Shown: positions 1 through 9,724 of the stretch, in pieces
Layout of the letters: each line of letters begins with the position of its first letter
Numbering within the stretch: position 1 is the first letter of the stretch
Notes under the pieces: generated by a model
Told to the model about the DNA's origin: nothing
What the model saw: the letters and a program-made list of their open reading frames with translations, nothing else
The model's database searches: none
DNA from: Epinephelus fuscoguttatus
Lineage: Eukaryota; Chordata; Actinopteri; Perciformes; Serranidae
Reading direction: 5' to 3'
Assembly: GCF_011397635.1 (NCBI RefSeq)
Contig: NC_064769.1
Span: 13,905,207 to 13,969,206 of the forward strand
Length of the DNA stretch: 64,000 nt
Translations under genes and position numbers: made by a program

Positions 1-77
1 TTTAGTAAATTGTAGTAGTAACAACACTAAAGAAATGTTTGTTCTGCAATTGTTATGAAGAAAGCAGGTGAGCCTAC

Positions 78-2896
78 CTTGAGGATCATGAATCAGGTGA
101 ATGGCAGAGAAATTAAACACTTCTGCTTTCCTCTTTTTCTTGTGTTTCTGCCCAAAGAGTTAAAAACAATTAAGTAAGTGCATTTGAACACAAATGTAAC
201 AATATGAGCTATGACCCTGAGTAGATATGACAATGTTACCTTGAGGACTTTCATCGCCTTTTCCAGCTTCTTCTTGTTTTTGGATGTTTTCTTGCCAGTA
301 GAGTATCTCACCTTCAGGTCTCGCACTGATGGCCCCTCCTCCTGAAAGAAGACTGATTCTTAACAAACACATTTGTACATCGTATCGTGTGCACTGAACA
401 AAAATCACTCCCTTCCAGACTGAGAGAAGCATCCTTTCTCTAACTACTTCATATGTTTTTGGTACTTGCCTCTGAGTCTGAATCACTGTCATTTTTCTCA
501 TCCTCATCTTTGCCCAGAAAGAATTTAAGACCAGCAACAAGGATCTAAACAGGAAGAGAGCCAGGTGAGGATGTGCAGAGTCACCACAGTTACAATATGA
601 CAAGTAAAGCATTGCATTCAATATACCTTTGTCACCTTGGAGAAGCACGCTGTTGTAATGACATTAACTGTTTTGGCATCATTCCTGTGGCATACAAAAA
701 GACAATCACATTAACGTAATGAAAAATAACAAGCATTTCTTGTAAAATAAGTCCAGTGTACAAATAAAACTCACCATATGTTTCTTTTGTACAGCTCCAC
801 CATTACATCTAAAGAGATCTTTGCTGCTATGGGATTACTGTCTCTCAGCATGGTGTACATGAAGTTCTGTAACGTCTGAAACACACATTAGATAGTGAAT
901 GCAGAGTATTTTTTTAGCTGCTGTATCACACAGTATTTCACACAGTCAAACATGTAGAACACAGGTGAGTGTGTGTACTTACTGTGTTAACCTTGTTGTT
1001 TTTGTGCTTGGCATTGATGTTTTTAATATCTGCTACAATGTGTGTGTACAGAGTCTGTGGGGAGAGAAAAGCCAGTGTTTAGTTTTGACAGGTGAGGAGG
1101 GAAACAACAGAAGAGCGCATGCATATGCCTATATTTACACTCACATAATTGTTTACCTATGTAAAAAGAAAATATATCAGTTCACTGATCATACTGTGTT
1201 ATCTTTGTAATTATATACACCAGCAGAGTCATTAGAAATATTGTGTGTTTTATACCTCACTCATTTTTCCCCATCTTTCTTCAAAAAAATGAACTTGATT
1301 TCTAACTATTGTGGATATGTTTTTCCATTTGATTTATTTCATTTACAAAATCCTGACAATTAGAATTGATTGAGTTATTATTGTCTAACCAGTTCCAGAG
1401 AATTTTACTACTGTAAATATTTGAGGGCTGTGCTGTACTCTAACCTTTCTGAGAAGTTTGTCGTGACATCGCAGCAGCTCAAAGAAGAGCTCCAGGAGGC
1501 CGGTGGGGTCGATCAGATCTTTATTCCTGAGAAGAATCAGTGCTTTGCAGAAAGTCTGACATGAACATGAAACAAAAAAAAAAAACATGTCAATGCTAAG
1601 AGACAAGTCATTTGTGTAAGTGTCAATGAACTTATGTGTTGCAAGTATGAACAATTACTCGATATGGACAGCCACAGACGGTCTCACCATTCTTAGGTCT
1701 GGCTCGAGCATCGTGTGGTGACTCATTAGTAACTCAGACAGCTCTTGTGGAAAGGTGGACAGGTGCTGCAGGTAGCAGTGACCAACCTGAAGGACAAGAA
1801 CAAATTTAACCACGCAGCATAGAGGAGGTACGAGGTACTTGTACCTAACTGAAGTATTTTCTCCTTGATACTTATATTTTACTACATCTCAGGAGATAAA
1901 TACTGCACAGGATACTCAACCACATCTATTGGACAGATTAGAACTTTTTGGATTACAGTTTTTAACCTTCCTGTCCAGTGAAACCTATGTATCTCCCAAT
2001 GTGCTGCTGTCAAATGTTAGTGGTAAGCTAAAGGATGTTTAAAGAAATTTCTCAAATGTATCAAGCTAAATAAACTCTTTAAAAACCCTCTTGAATCAGA
2101 TAGAAAATGCATCATCACTAAACTGAAAACAATGCTGTTCCTCTGACACCAAAAAAATGGAACTTTTTACAAATATCTGGTTCTCACAGGACAGCGAAGC
2201 TACAAATATATGATGATCTCAGAATATGATGCATTGCTGTAGATTAAACAGTATATGTAGAGGTTAAAATTAGCAAAACCTTAAACATCTAAAAGAGTAA
2301 AATGCAGCATACACACTAATCCAGCAGCAGTATTAATCCAAAAGCATCATACATCACATCTTACTGCATAATGAGAATGTACAATTGATACTGTAAGGAC
2401 ATGATGCTGATAATAACGTAAGGATCTAAATGCAGGACTTTTACTTGTGGTATTGAGTGTTTTGTTTTTGTTTTTTTTTTTTACAGTGTGGAAATAGTAC
2501 TTTTACATGAGTAAAGGATCCAAAATACTTCTTCCACCACTGCAGATCGCACATACTTATGAATACAAGCTTGAACACACACACAGTACGGTACCTGAGC
2601 GAGAAACATGACCAGATCGGCCAGCTCCTTGTTCGGCTTGTCAGGCTGCAGTTTGAAGATCTGTACATTGGACTGGTAGTGTCGGTACTGCTGCAGAAAC
2701 TGTGCAGAAACCACAAGAGATAAACGATGACTGCCCAGCTTAAATTCACAAAAACAACAGGTCGACTGACTGATTGACTTTAGCACTGCTGGCTAACAAC
2801 ACTTACCTCTTCTACGTAAGACTGTGGATCTCTCTTAATAAGATTTTGCAGCTGCGGCAAATTGTTTGGCAGTTTGTTGTTTTGTCGCCCGGACAT
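78..2896 (-). CDS. sdad1: SDAD1, SDA1 domain-containing protein 1, N-terminal exons 1-10 (partial)
   Basis: SDAD1 is the vertebrate relative of yeast Sda1, a nucleolar factor for 60S subunit maturation and export (family knowledge). Ten exons join in frame for 294 codons: 2807-2896, 2595-2699, 1688-1786, 1445-1555, 983-1054, 775-875, 627-684, 470-544, 240-341 and 78-147. The protein opens [19 protein letters not shown] and later has [32 protein letters not shown] and [13 protein letters not shown], all close to human SDAD1. Exon 8 ends in an acidic Asp/Ser/Glu stretch and exon 9 is Lys-rich. All donors are GT except intron 8, which uses GC (GAG|GCAAGT). The rest of the protein lies beyond base 1. 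The start was chosen because it matches the human N-terminus. Confidence 0.95.
1816..2542. mobile_element. hAT-like non-autonomous element in SDAD1 intron 2
   Basis: The right end, read on the minus strand, is CAGTGGTGGAAGAAGTATT followed by GGATCC, a terminus I recognise from small hAT-type elements common in fish. The left part (about 1845-1910, with AGTATTTTCTCCTTGATACT and ACTACATCTCAG) fits the opposite end of the same kind of element, though the exact left edge is unclear. It fills most of SDAD1 intron 2 and has no coding capacity. Confidence 0.6.
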
Positions 2897-4015
2897 GACT
2901 CAAGATGATTTCTGCGAGTATGTTGAGAAAAAATAGGAAAAACGGCAGAGTTTACTAAGCAAGCGTGGCCAATGTGTAAGCTGCCATAACTTGCAGTTGG
3001 GATACAGCACGTCACGTCCGGTGAAATCGTAGGCATTTCCGGTTCGAGTAAAATGGGCTGTTTTTATTTTTATTTTTTGTTGCAGCAGCATTAAAATATT
3101 CAGTCTTGTGTATCTTTTTATACACTTCGACAATTATACTTGCCTTCTTGGTCCACGGGGTCGTGAGTAGTGACGCGATAAGCAGGCTAGCATTAGCATG
3201 CTACTCTTTCAAATACAGTAGCCTAATTGTGCCCAAAGGGATACGTGCTTACCTTCATGTTTAATAGTACTGTCAATAATAAGATAAAGGGAGAAATATT
3301 TAAATAAATAAAACATTATCAAACAAATTATTAAACACTATTATGGGGAGACACTACAGGTACAAAATAGTTTTTTCAAGCACTTGGGAATTTTGAGATT
3401 TAGGGCTACACATTTAGGTCTATATTTTATTTCATACTTATGTTCCAAAAAAATATATATATGCCAAAAGCACATATTTGGATTTCAGCTTACAATAATG
3501 CATTATTTGCATATTTAAACACACAATTAAAGGACCTTAGCACTTGTAATACAAAAAATAATGGGCCAGGTTTAATGCACATCTGCATATGGGTTTGATA
3601 ATAAGTGTGCCATACATTCAGAGAATCAGAATGAAACCTTTGGGCTGTTATGCATACACATACTGTCACAGTTTAATTTCTGTTTTAAGAATAAAAAGAT
3701 GCACAACATGTTGGCTACAGTATATTTTACTACAAATGAGAAGTACAAAACATTCACAGAACATGTCATATTTAAAAAGCCCATGACATTAAATGTTAAA
3801 GGTGGTTACAGATTTTTCATGTTCCAAGCAAAACAAGTTAGACTTTAAACAAATGTAAATACTATATAAACAAATGTAAATATGAAAAGTGACCAGGATT
3901 GTGTTGTTTAACAGGATCTGAGGGTTAATAAAATGCTGGCACTAAATGCACTTTTCACATTCTGCACAACAAAACAAAAACTGCTCATGTAAAATCCACA
4001 ACTCCTTACGTTTTG
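2897..4015. promoter_or_regulatory. SDAD1 upstream region, no gene seen
   Basis: This is the sequence between the SDAD1 start codon and its inverted partial copy. The first ~280 bases contain CpG-bearing stretches (CACGTCCGGTGAAATCG near 3,010; GGGGTCGTGAGTAGTGACGCG near 3,158) and probably hold the SDAD1 5'UTR and promoter. From about 3,240 to 4,010 it is A/T-rich. I see no credible coding exon in it. Confidence 0.45.
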
Positions 4016-4570
4016 ATGACAGTGATTCAGACTCAGAGGCAAGTACCAAAAATATATAAAGTTGTTAGAGAAAGGATGCTTCTCTCGGTCTGGAAGGGAG
4101 TGATTTTTTTGGTCAATGTACATGTTAAGATATACAAATGCGTTTGTTAAGAATCAGTCTTCTTTCAGGAGGAGGGGCCATCAGTGCGAGACCTGAAGGT
4201 GAGATACTCCACTGGCAAGAAAACCTCCAAAAACAAGAAGAAGCTGGAAAAGGCGATGAAAGTCCTCAAGGTAACACTGTCATATCCACTCAGGGTCATA
4301 GCTCATATTGTTACATTTGTGTTCAAATGCACTTACTTAATTGTTTTTAACTCTTTGGGCAGAAACACAAGAAAAAGAGGAAAGCAGAAGTGTTTAATTT
4401 CTCTGCCATTCACCTGATTCATGATCCTCAAGGTAGGCTCACCTGCTTTCTTCATAACAATTGCAGAACAAACATTTCTTTAGTGTTGTTACTACTACAA
4501 TTTACTAAACTTTCATTTGAAATATGTCTTTTTATTAAGATTTCTCAGAGAAACTCTTGAACCATTTCAG
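4016..4570 (+). pseudogene. Inverted partial duplicate of SDAD1 (end of exon 8 to start of exon 11)
   Basis: The plus strand repeats the minus strand of 1-490: the last ~24 bases of exon 8 with its GC donor (4,018-4,041), intron 8, exon 9 (4,169-4,270), intron 9, exon 10 (4,363-4,432) and intron 10. Beyond what the window shows of the original, it continues into the first ~30 bases of exon 11 (from 4,540, reading [10 protein letters not shown]), then breaks near 4,570. Exon 9 differs at two synonymous sites; exon 10 and the visible 77 bases of intron 10 are identical. Exons 1-7 and everything after early exon 11 are missing, so it cannot make SDAD1. A tandem-inverted duplication is the simplest reading. 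An assembly artefact is unlikely because intron 8 differs clearly. Confidence 0.85.
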
Positions 4571-4667
4571 ATTTTAATGTCACCGCTGCACAGTTTCATT
4601 AGTTGGTCCTGCATAATGTTCTTGACATTCGTGCTAATACAGTCCACTCATGTTGATCACTGGTACA

Positions 4668-5678
4668 TCAATGTGAGTCACGAATGAATTCCTCCCTTAA
4701 ATTGACGAGAGCAGAACATATTCTCAGGATCTTGTTTATTTGAAGAGCCATGGTGTTTGAAACCACCTGTGTTAAAATCTTGTAAACTTTCAAGCGTGTG
4801 ATTGCTCTTTCAACATCAACTATTACATGTGCAGTTTGTCCTATGTATGTGTCCTGTTCCTCATTTCTGAAAGAGTACATTACTAAGTTAACATTTTTCT
4901 CATTAAACAGCAGATCTTTTATGGAAGAGCCATGCTCTGCCATGACCTCATCTCCAGGCATTAAGTAGTCTAATAATCCTGACTCAAAAGTTATATATTT
5001 GTCTGTGCATTGACCTAGATATGCGCTAGAGACGAACATGATAAGTCCACATGGAGCAACAGCGACCAGGTACTTCATTTTGTCATAATAATGGCTGTAT
5101 GATTCCCCTTTTGAATCAAGGTCTTGGTTTTTTTGTAAGAGGCAATCAGTGCAGTGAACAATACATGTTGTATTAGGAAACTTCTCCTTAAATGTTTCAG
5201 GCATGGTTGCTTGAATAGTTTCTCTTGGAAGCCACGGAATCAGAGGTCGCAAAACTTCATCCAGTTTGTCAATCCAATATGAGATGATCTTGCTAGCCAT
5301 GCTCTCTGATATATAAAACTGCTTGCTCAGATAACCTGTCACATGGTTGGTCCTTAATTTCATCAGTGTCATGAGAACTTGATCTTGCACTGACATTGGA
5401 AATGCATTGCTCACATTTTTTTCCAGTGTTGACACAAGAATGTCAAATACCTCCAGGGATATACCAGTGTGGCGCAAAGCATCAGAGTTGTTTTGAAGCA
5501 TGGAGTACCTAAAATCACCACACTGAGTCGTCTTGTCCTGCACATTCTTCCTGCTGCCCACCATGCAGTAATCATGATCACGTAGTGCAGGGTCCATGGA
5601 GGGATGTGCAGGAGCTGAGACGCCAACACAGTCTGAGACAGCTGAAGTGACGTCCATCAAGCAGTCTGACAAACACAC
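4668..5678 (-). pseudogene. Decayed ISL2EU/DDE_Tnp_4-type transposase
   Basis: A 336-codon open frame resembles the DDE_Tnp_4 transposases of ISL2EU-type DNA transposons, which are common in fish. Recognisable parts are the helix-turn-helix region (QDQVLMTLMKLRTNHVTGYL, then SESMASKIISYW), PWLPRETIQATMPETFKEKF, KYLVAVAPCGLIMFVSSAYL, TDKYITFESGLLDYLMPGDE and the late VDVERAI. The family normally has an IDCTE-like first acidic motif and ADRGF as second. Here they read VHCTD and AEHGS, so two expected catalytic Asp are gone while the last Glu remains. A splice acceptor just inside the open frame suggests an upstream exon, possibly the usual THAP domain, which I could not find intact. It is almost surely inactive as a transposase. 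The long frame without stops hints at recent decay or a retained non-catalytic use. Confidence 0.8.
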
Positions 5679-5856
5679 AAAATTATGGCCAGAGTTACAC
5701 GCACACCTGGAGAGTAAACACTGCAGTCATTTATGTAAAACATATAGTGAACATCTGAATCTCTTCTAAGTGAATAAATAGGGGTTGACATAAACTGTGC
5801 TGACATATACAGCATCAACACAAGCTTAATATTTTAAGTTTTTAAAGGTAGGACTA

Positions 5857-6822
5857 TAGGGCTCGAAAGGGCACGTGGTTGCGCAATGCATTGTGGGTCG
5901 GAAGCACTATTTTTACTGTAACTGTTGTTTTGTTTACGTTGGAAAGAGAGAGAAGAAGTGAAGCGAGAAATAACACAACAAAAATGGACCGGGCTGAGGG
6001 GAAGTCTGACGGATGGTACCGAGACAAGCTGGACCCCACCGAAACTGGACTCAGAATTTAAATGACCTCCCGCCGTTGTCTGAAGTGGGGCTAGTCCTCT
6101 ATCTTGTCAAAAGAATAAGCTATTATACTGGCGACAAATTTAGGAACGCCAAGTCCTTCAGGGCTCATGGTCAGTCAAACTTTGGCTGGGTGCAGGACCT
6201 CCAAATTTTCCACTCTAAAGAGAAAATTCGTCATTTCAGAGGTATGTAAACTTTACATGCCTTGACTGCACTGTGTTTCACCTCCATGTGGTGCTGCCTG
6301 TTTGCTTGCTCAGTTTTTGAATAACATATCTTGGTGTCTACTGGACCAATTTGTTTCAAACAAAAAATATTTTGAAGCCTGAAATCCACTCTGCATTTAT
6401 GTGGGAAATATTTAGAGGCTTCTCTGTGACTTTTTTTCAGAATTGGGGCATTTTCAGACTCCTTACATCTCTAACTCTCGTCATACAAAGGTGGGCTCAG
6501 AGTGGAAAATTTGTTGTTTTTTTATTTTCTTTCATTTGTTAACCACAATTTTGTATTAGTTTACTACTCCAGAAACCCCTGATAAAAGAGAAATATTGTA
6601 TTTGGGTGCATTGTTAGTGACATCAATATGTGTATTTTGGGGCGTTTTTAGATGGGATTAAATGTCCTGACTACACAGCAAGTCTGCACCATTTTCACTA
6701 ACAACAAAACACAACCGTAGTGTCGCGCAACGTAAACAGACTTTACAATTGCCCGCTAAACCCACAATGCATTGCGGGTTTTTCCCCACTTCCGCAACGT
6801 CACCCTTTCGAGCCCTATTGAA
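5857..6822. mobile_element. ~0.97 kb TIR DNA transposon remnant
   Basis: Both ends carry AGGGCTCGAAAGGG as inverted repeats, flanked by a possible TA duplication. A second inverted pair lies just inside (GCAATGCATTGTGGG at ~5,882 and CCCACAATGCATTGCGGG at ~6,763). The inside holds a plus-strand coding remnant and then A/T-rich sequence. It sits between the decayed transposase and the SANT exon. Superfamily is not certain. Length and lack of a transposase suggest an internally deleted copy. Confidence 0.7.
5983..6243 (+). pseudogene. Exon remnant of a transposon accessory protein (possibly YqaJ type)
   Basis: From an ATG at 5,983 the frame reads MDRAEGKSDGWYRDKLDPTE and stops at about 6,059. 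A neighbouring frame continues with NDLPPLSEVGLVLYLVKRIS and SFRAHGQSNFGWVQDLQIFH, so a small frameshift breaks it. The GWVQDL segment resembles the N-terminal part of YqaJ-nuclease proteins found in some fish DNA transposons; that assignment is from memory and tentative. A likely splice donor (CAGAG|GTATGT) follows at 6,240. No later exon is seen inside the element. Confidence 0.4.
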
Positions 6823-6873
6823 AGAAGGCTTGGTTGCTCAAAAAAATAAGCAGCCTAACGTAATAGAAATTCA

Positions 6874-7220
6874 CCTGAGTTTAATCCAATGTCCACATCG
6901 TGGTCTCCAGCTTTGGACAAGATGTTGTTTCCGAGCAGTTCTTCCAGTATGTCGCAAAAAGGCCACACACGATTGTATTCATCTGTTTTCTTGACGTTGT
7001 GGTAGTTGTGTTTAAGGTGCTTCCACCGGACGCGGACCTGTTCTGCCGTCCTGATGAAACCGGCCTCATTCAATCGCTCAGAAGTTTTTATAAATATTTT
7101 CCCGTTCCGCGTTTTCCGACCATCCAAATACTTCAAAATGTTAAGCTCCTTTAGCTGTTGGAGCATGAATATAGTTTCCTCGTCCGACCAGAAGTGTATC
7201 TTCTGCTTCTCAGTCGCCAT
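6874..7220 (-). CDS. SANT/Myb-like DNA-binding domain protein, first exon
   Basis: The frame starts MATEKQKIHFWSDEETIFML and includes ILKYLDGRKTRNGKIFIKTS, RTAEQVRVRWKHLKHNYHNV and NRVWPFCDILEELLG. The spaced Trp (W11 in FWSDEE, W in VRWKHLK, W in RVWPF) and helix-rich layout match Myb/SANT-like (MADF/GT-type) domains used by domesticated transposon proteins and by PIF/Harbinger accessory proteins. The exon probably ends at CTCAG|GTGAAT (6,874); the frame otherwise runs to a stop at 6,855. The next exon is not found, and the TIR element begins only ~50 bases downstream, so the gene may have been cut by it. It could also belong to an otherwise lost transposon. I cannot tell whether it is expressed. 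Confidence 0.65.
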
Positions 7221-7404
7221 GGTGTTTGTTGGTTAGCTTTTCCCGGGGTTACTGCCATAGATATCACATACATGATTATAATATCTAACCGCACTGGTAT
7301 GAACTGAACTGCTGCAACGTCATCTCCTTCTTCATCCGGGTGAAAGCCCGCGAAGGAAAAAGTGGCGCATGCGCATAACGCCGAGTCCAGTCGGACTGAG
7401 TGGA

Positions 7405-7747
7405 TACCATAGACATATATACATAGACGCCGTATTGACTGCCGCTGCCAATCAGAGCCGACGTCCTCGCCGGCCGCCATCTTGGATGGGTCTCGCTTCG
7501 CCTCCACAGTGCATTCACTTCTATTGAGGAAGGAGCTGTATGCTCAAGTTAAATAGAATAACTCGCTGAATTTTCAACTGATTTTCACGCGGTTTGGTTT
7601 GTTACAAACGGCACACATGTAGTTATGATACAGGATGCTTTCGTACATTAAAATGCGGGATTTCATGCTTCAATACTTTCTGCAGATAGCAACAGCATGT
7701 TATTTAGGTCACAACAGTTATTTTATTCACCTCAACCCCAGAGTGGG

Positions 7748-7810
<63 letters not shown>

Positions 7811-8653
7811 CACACAGTATTTATATACTGATAAACCTACTGTATAAACACAATACAAAACACAGCATAGCATATTACGTGTAGCACACCTTTGTGCACA
7901 TATTCACTCTTCCACCAGCTGTGCTGCAAATATCCCCTGCTGCTCATCCTTCTGTATCTTTTTTCAAATTATCTTGACCACAGTCCCATTTTCATAGTTA
8001 TAATACCAATACCAAAATTAATTTCAGTGTTTATGTAAATACTGAAAATGTTTTTTACTACTTTTGAGGGATCACAGCAGTCAGTGTAATAAGAATAAGA
8101 ATTATTCTTATGATTATAATAGAAAGAATTATTAAGTCTGATGGCTGTGGGTATAAAAGAGAGTGTGTGTGAGAAATAAACTCAATCAACAATCAAGCTT
8201 TTTCTTTATTAAAATATATTAATAAATTTATTAATATGCTATACTATGTTTTGTATTGTGTATATTGTGTTTATACAGTAGGTTTATCAGTATATAAATA
8301 CTGTGTGTGTACATATATATATTCCACTCGGGTTGAGGTGAATAAAATAACTGTGTTGTGACCTAAATAACATGCTGTTGCTATCTGCAGAAAGTAATAA
8401 AGCATGAAATCCCGTATTTTTAATGTACGAAAGCATCCTGTATCATAACTACATGTGTGCCGTTTGTAACAAACCAAACCGCGTGAAAACCAGTTGAAAA
8501 TTCAGCGAGTTATTCTATTTTACTTGAGCATACAGCTCCTTCTTCAATAGAAGTGAATGCACTGTGGAGGCGAAGCGAGACCCATCCAAGTTGGCGGCCG
8601 GCGAGGACGCGCTCAGGCAGTCGATGCGGCGTCTATGTATATATGTCTATGGG
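7405..8653. mobile_element. 1.25 kb foldback element with ~400 bp inverted arms
   Basis: The left arm (about 7,405-7,850) is the reverse complement of the right arm (about 8,265-8,653) over nearly its whole length. Termini read CATAGACATATATACATAGA. The left arm then has the motif GGCCGCCATCTTGGATGGG, where the right arm gives the slightly changed CCATCCAAGTTGGCGGCC. Arms differ by scattered substitutions and a microsatellite expansion in the left arm. The 410 bp between them is A/T-rich with no coding frame. No clear target-site duplication was found. This is a non-autonomous foldback/MITE-like DNA transposon. Confidence 0.85.
7749..7812. repeat. (CA)n(TA)n microsatellite inside the foldback left arm
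   Basis: A run of about 22 CA units passes into about 9 TA units. The matching place in the right arm (~8,305-8,320) has only a few GT/TA units, so the expansion happened in one arm after insertion. Confidence 0.95.
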
Positions 8654-8655
8654 TA

Positions 8656-9700
8656 TCTCCTTCATCCTTCATCTCTGGCCTAAGGTTGCAAAGTCAAGGA
8701 AGATTTATGGTGGAAACTTTTTTTTTTATCAGAATTAACTGGTATTAAGAGGCATTAACGAAGAATCAGGAAAATAAAATGTAAATATAGGGATTATTGG
8801 CTCGAGCTGTGTTTACCATGTCATATGCAGATTAGGGCTGCATAATATGTTTTGTTTAGTTGTGATCACAATCTGTCAATTTGTATCAGTAGAGGACCGC
8901 ACCTTAAAATGTAATTATCATTCTTGATTTTTATTGGTGCCTTTGATTATCAGTTTTATTTGATAATCTATTAATTGTAAAATTTTCATGCAAAAATGGC
9001 AGAAAATTCAGTTTTTTTGCCTCTCAAATATGAAAATTTCCTGCTTTGCTCTGTTTAATACTATATTACACCTAATATTAGAGGGTTTTTAGACTGACAA
9101 AACAAGACATGCAACGAAAGCACCATATGATAAATCGATCAATCCACAAAGTAAACGGCAGATTAATTGGTGATAAAAAATAATCCTTAGTTATAGCTCT
9201 AGTGCGAACTTGGGGTTTCAAGTGGTTACGGTTCATTGCATGTTGTATCACTGCAAATACACATTAATGTTTGTTCTCCCACATTAACTTAGAATCGTTG
9301 CTTTTAAACAGATTTAATATTAGTGAGGATTACAGTTATCTACATCAGTGATGGCTAACACAGTTTTGAAAGTTAACGTTACAGTATAAAGTTTTAGATG
9401 AATGTCATACATAATTTGGCAACAGATACGTTATTTAAGCGAATAAAACAAAAACTAGGTATGGCTTTTATATCAGCTTTGCATGATAATCCCCCCGCGA
9501 ACAGTACCTAACTTAATGTTATCCTTGGTCTCTTTCAGGGAGATCGGTCGGGGTGCAAAAGAAAATCTTTCAGCTTCCTTGAATTGTTGTGGGTCAGGTT
9601 GAACCTGTGCTCGTTTTAAAAGCAAGATAATGTCATTTATGAGGTACGTAAATAGCTAATATTACTTTTTTTTAGGCGAGCTCTGTTCGACATTGGCAGG
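8656..9700. other. Intergenic, no gene seen
   Basis: A/T-rich sequence between the foldback element and the promoter-like segment. I see no exon with splice sites and no clear repeat boundary. Confidence 0.5.
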
Positions 9701-9724
9701 CTTCTTCTTCTTTTGATTATATGG

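Noticed and set aside
1..490. Palindromic assembly artefact explaining the SDAD1 inverted copy
   Set aside because: Intron 8 differs at many positions and the copy carries exon 11 sequence ending abruptly, which a simple chimera of one molecule would not give. Not fully excluded without long reads.
4138..4417. Functional second SDAD1 gene
   Set aside because: Only the end of exon 8 to the start of exon 11 is present, with no start and a break inside exon 11.
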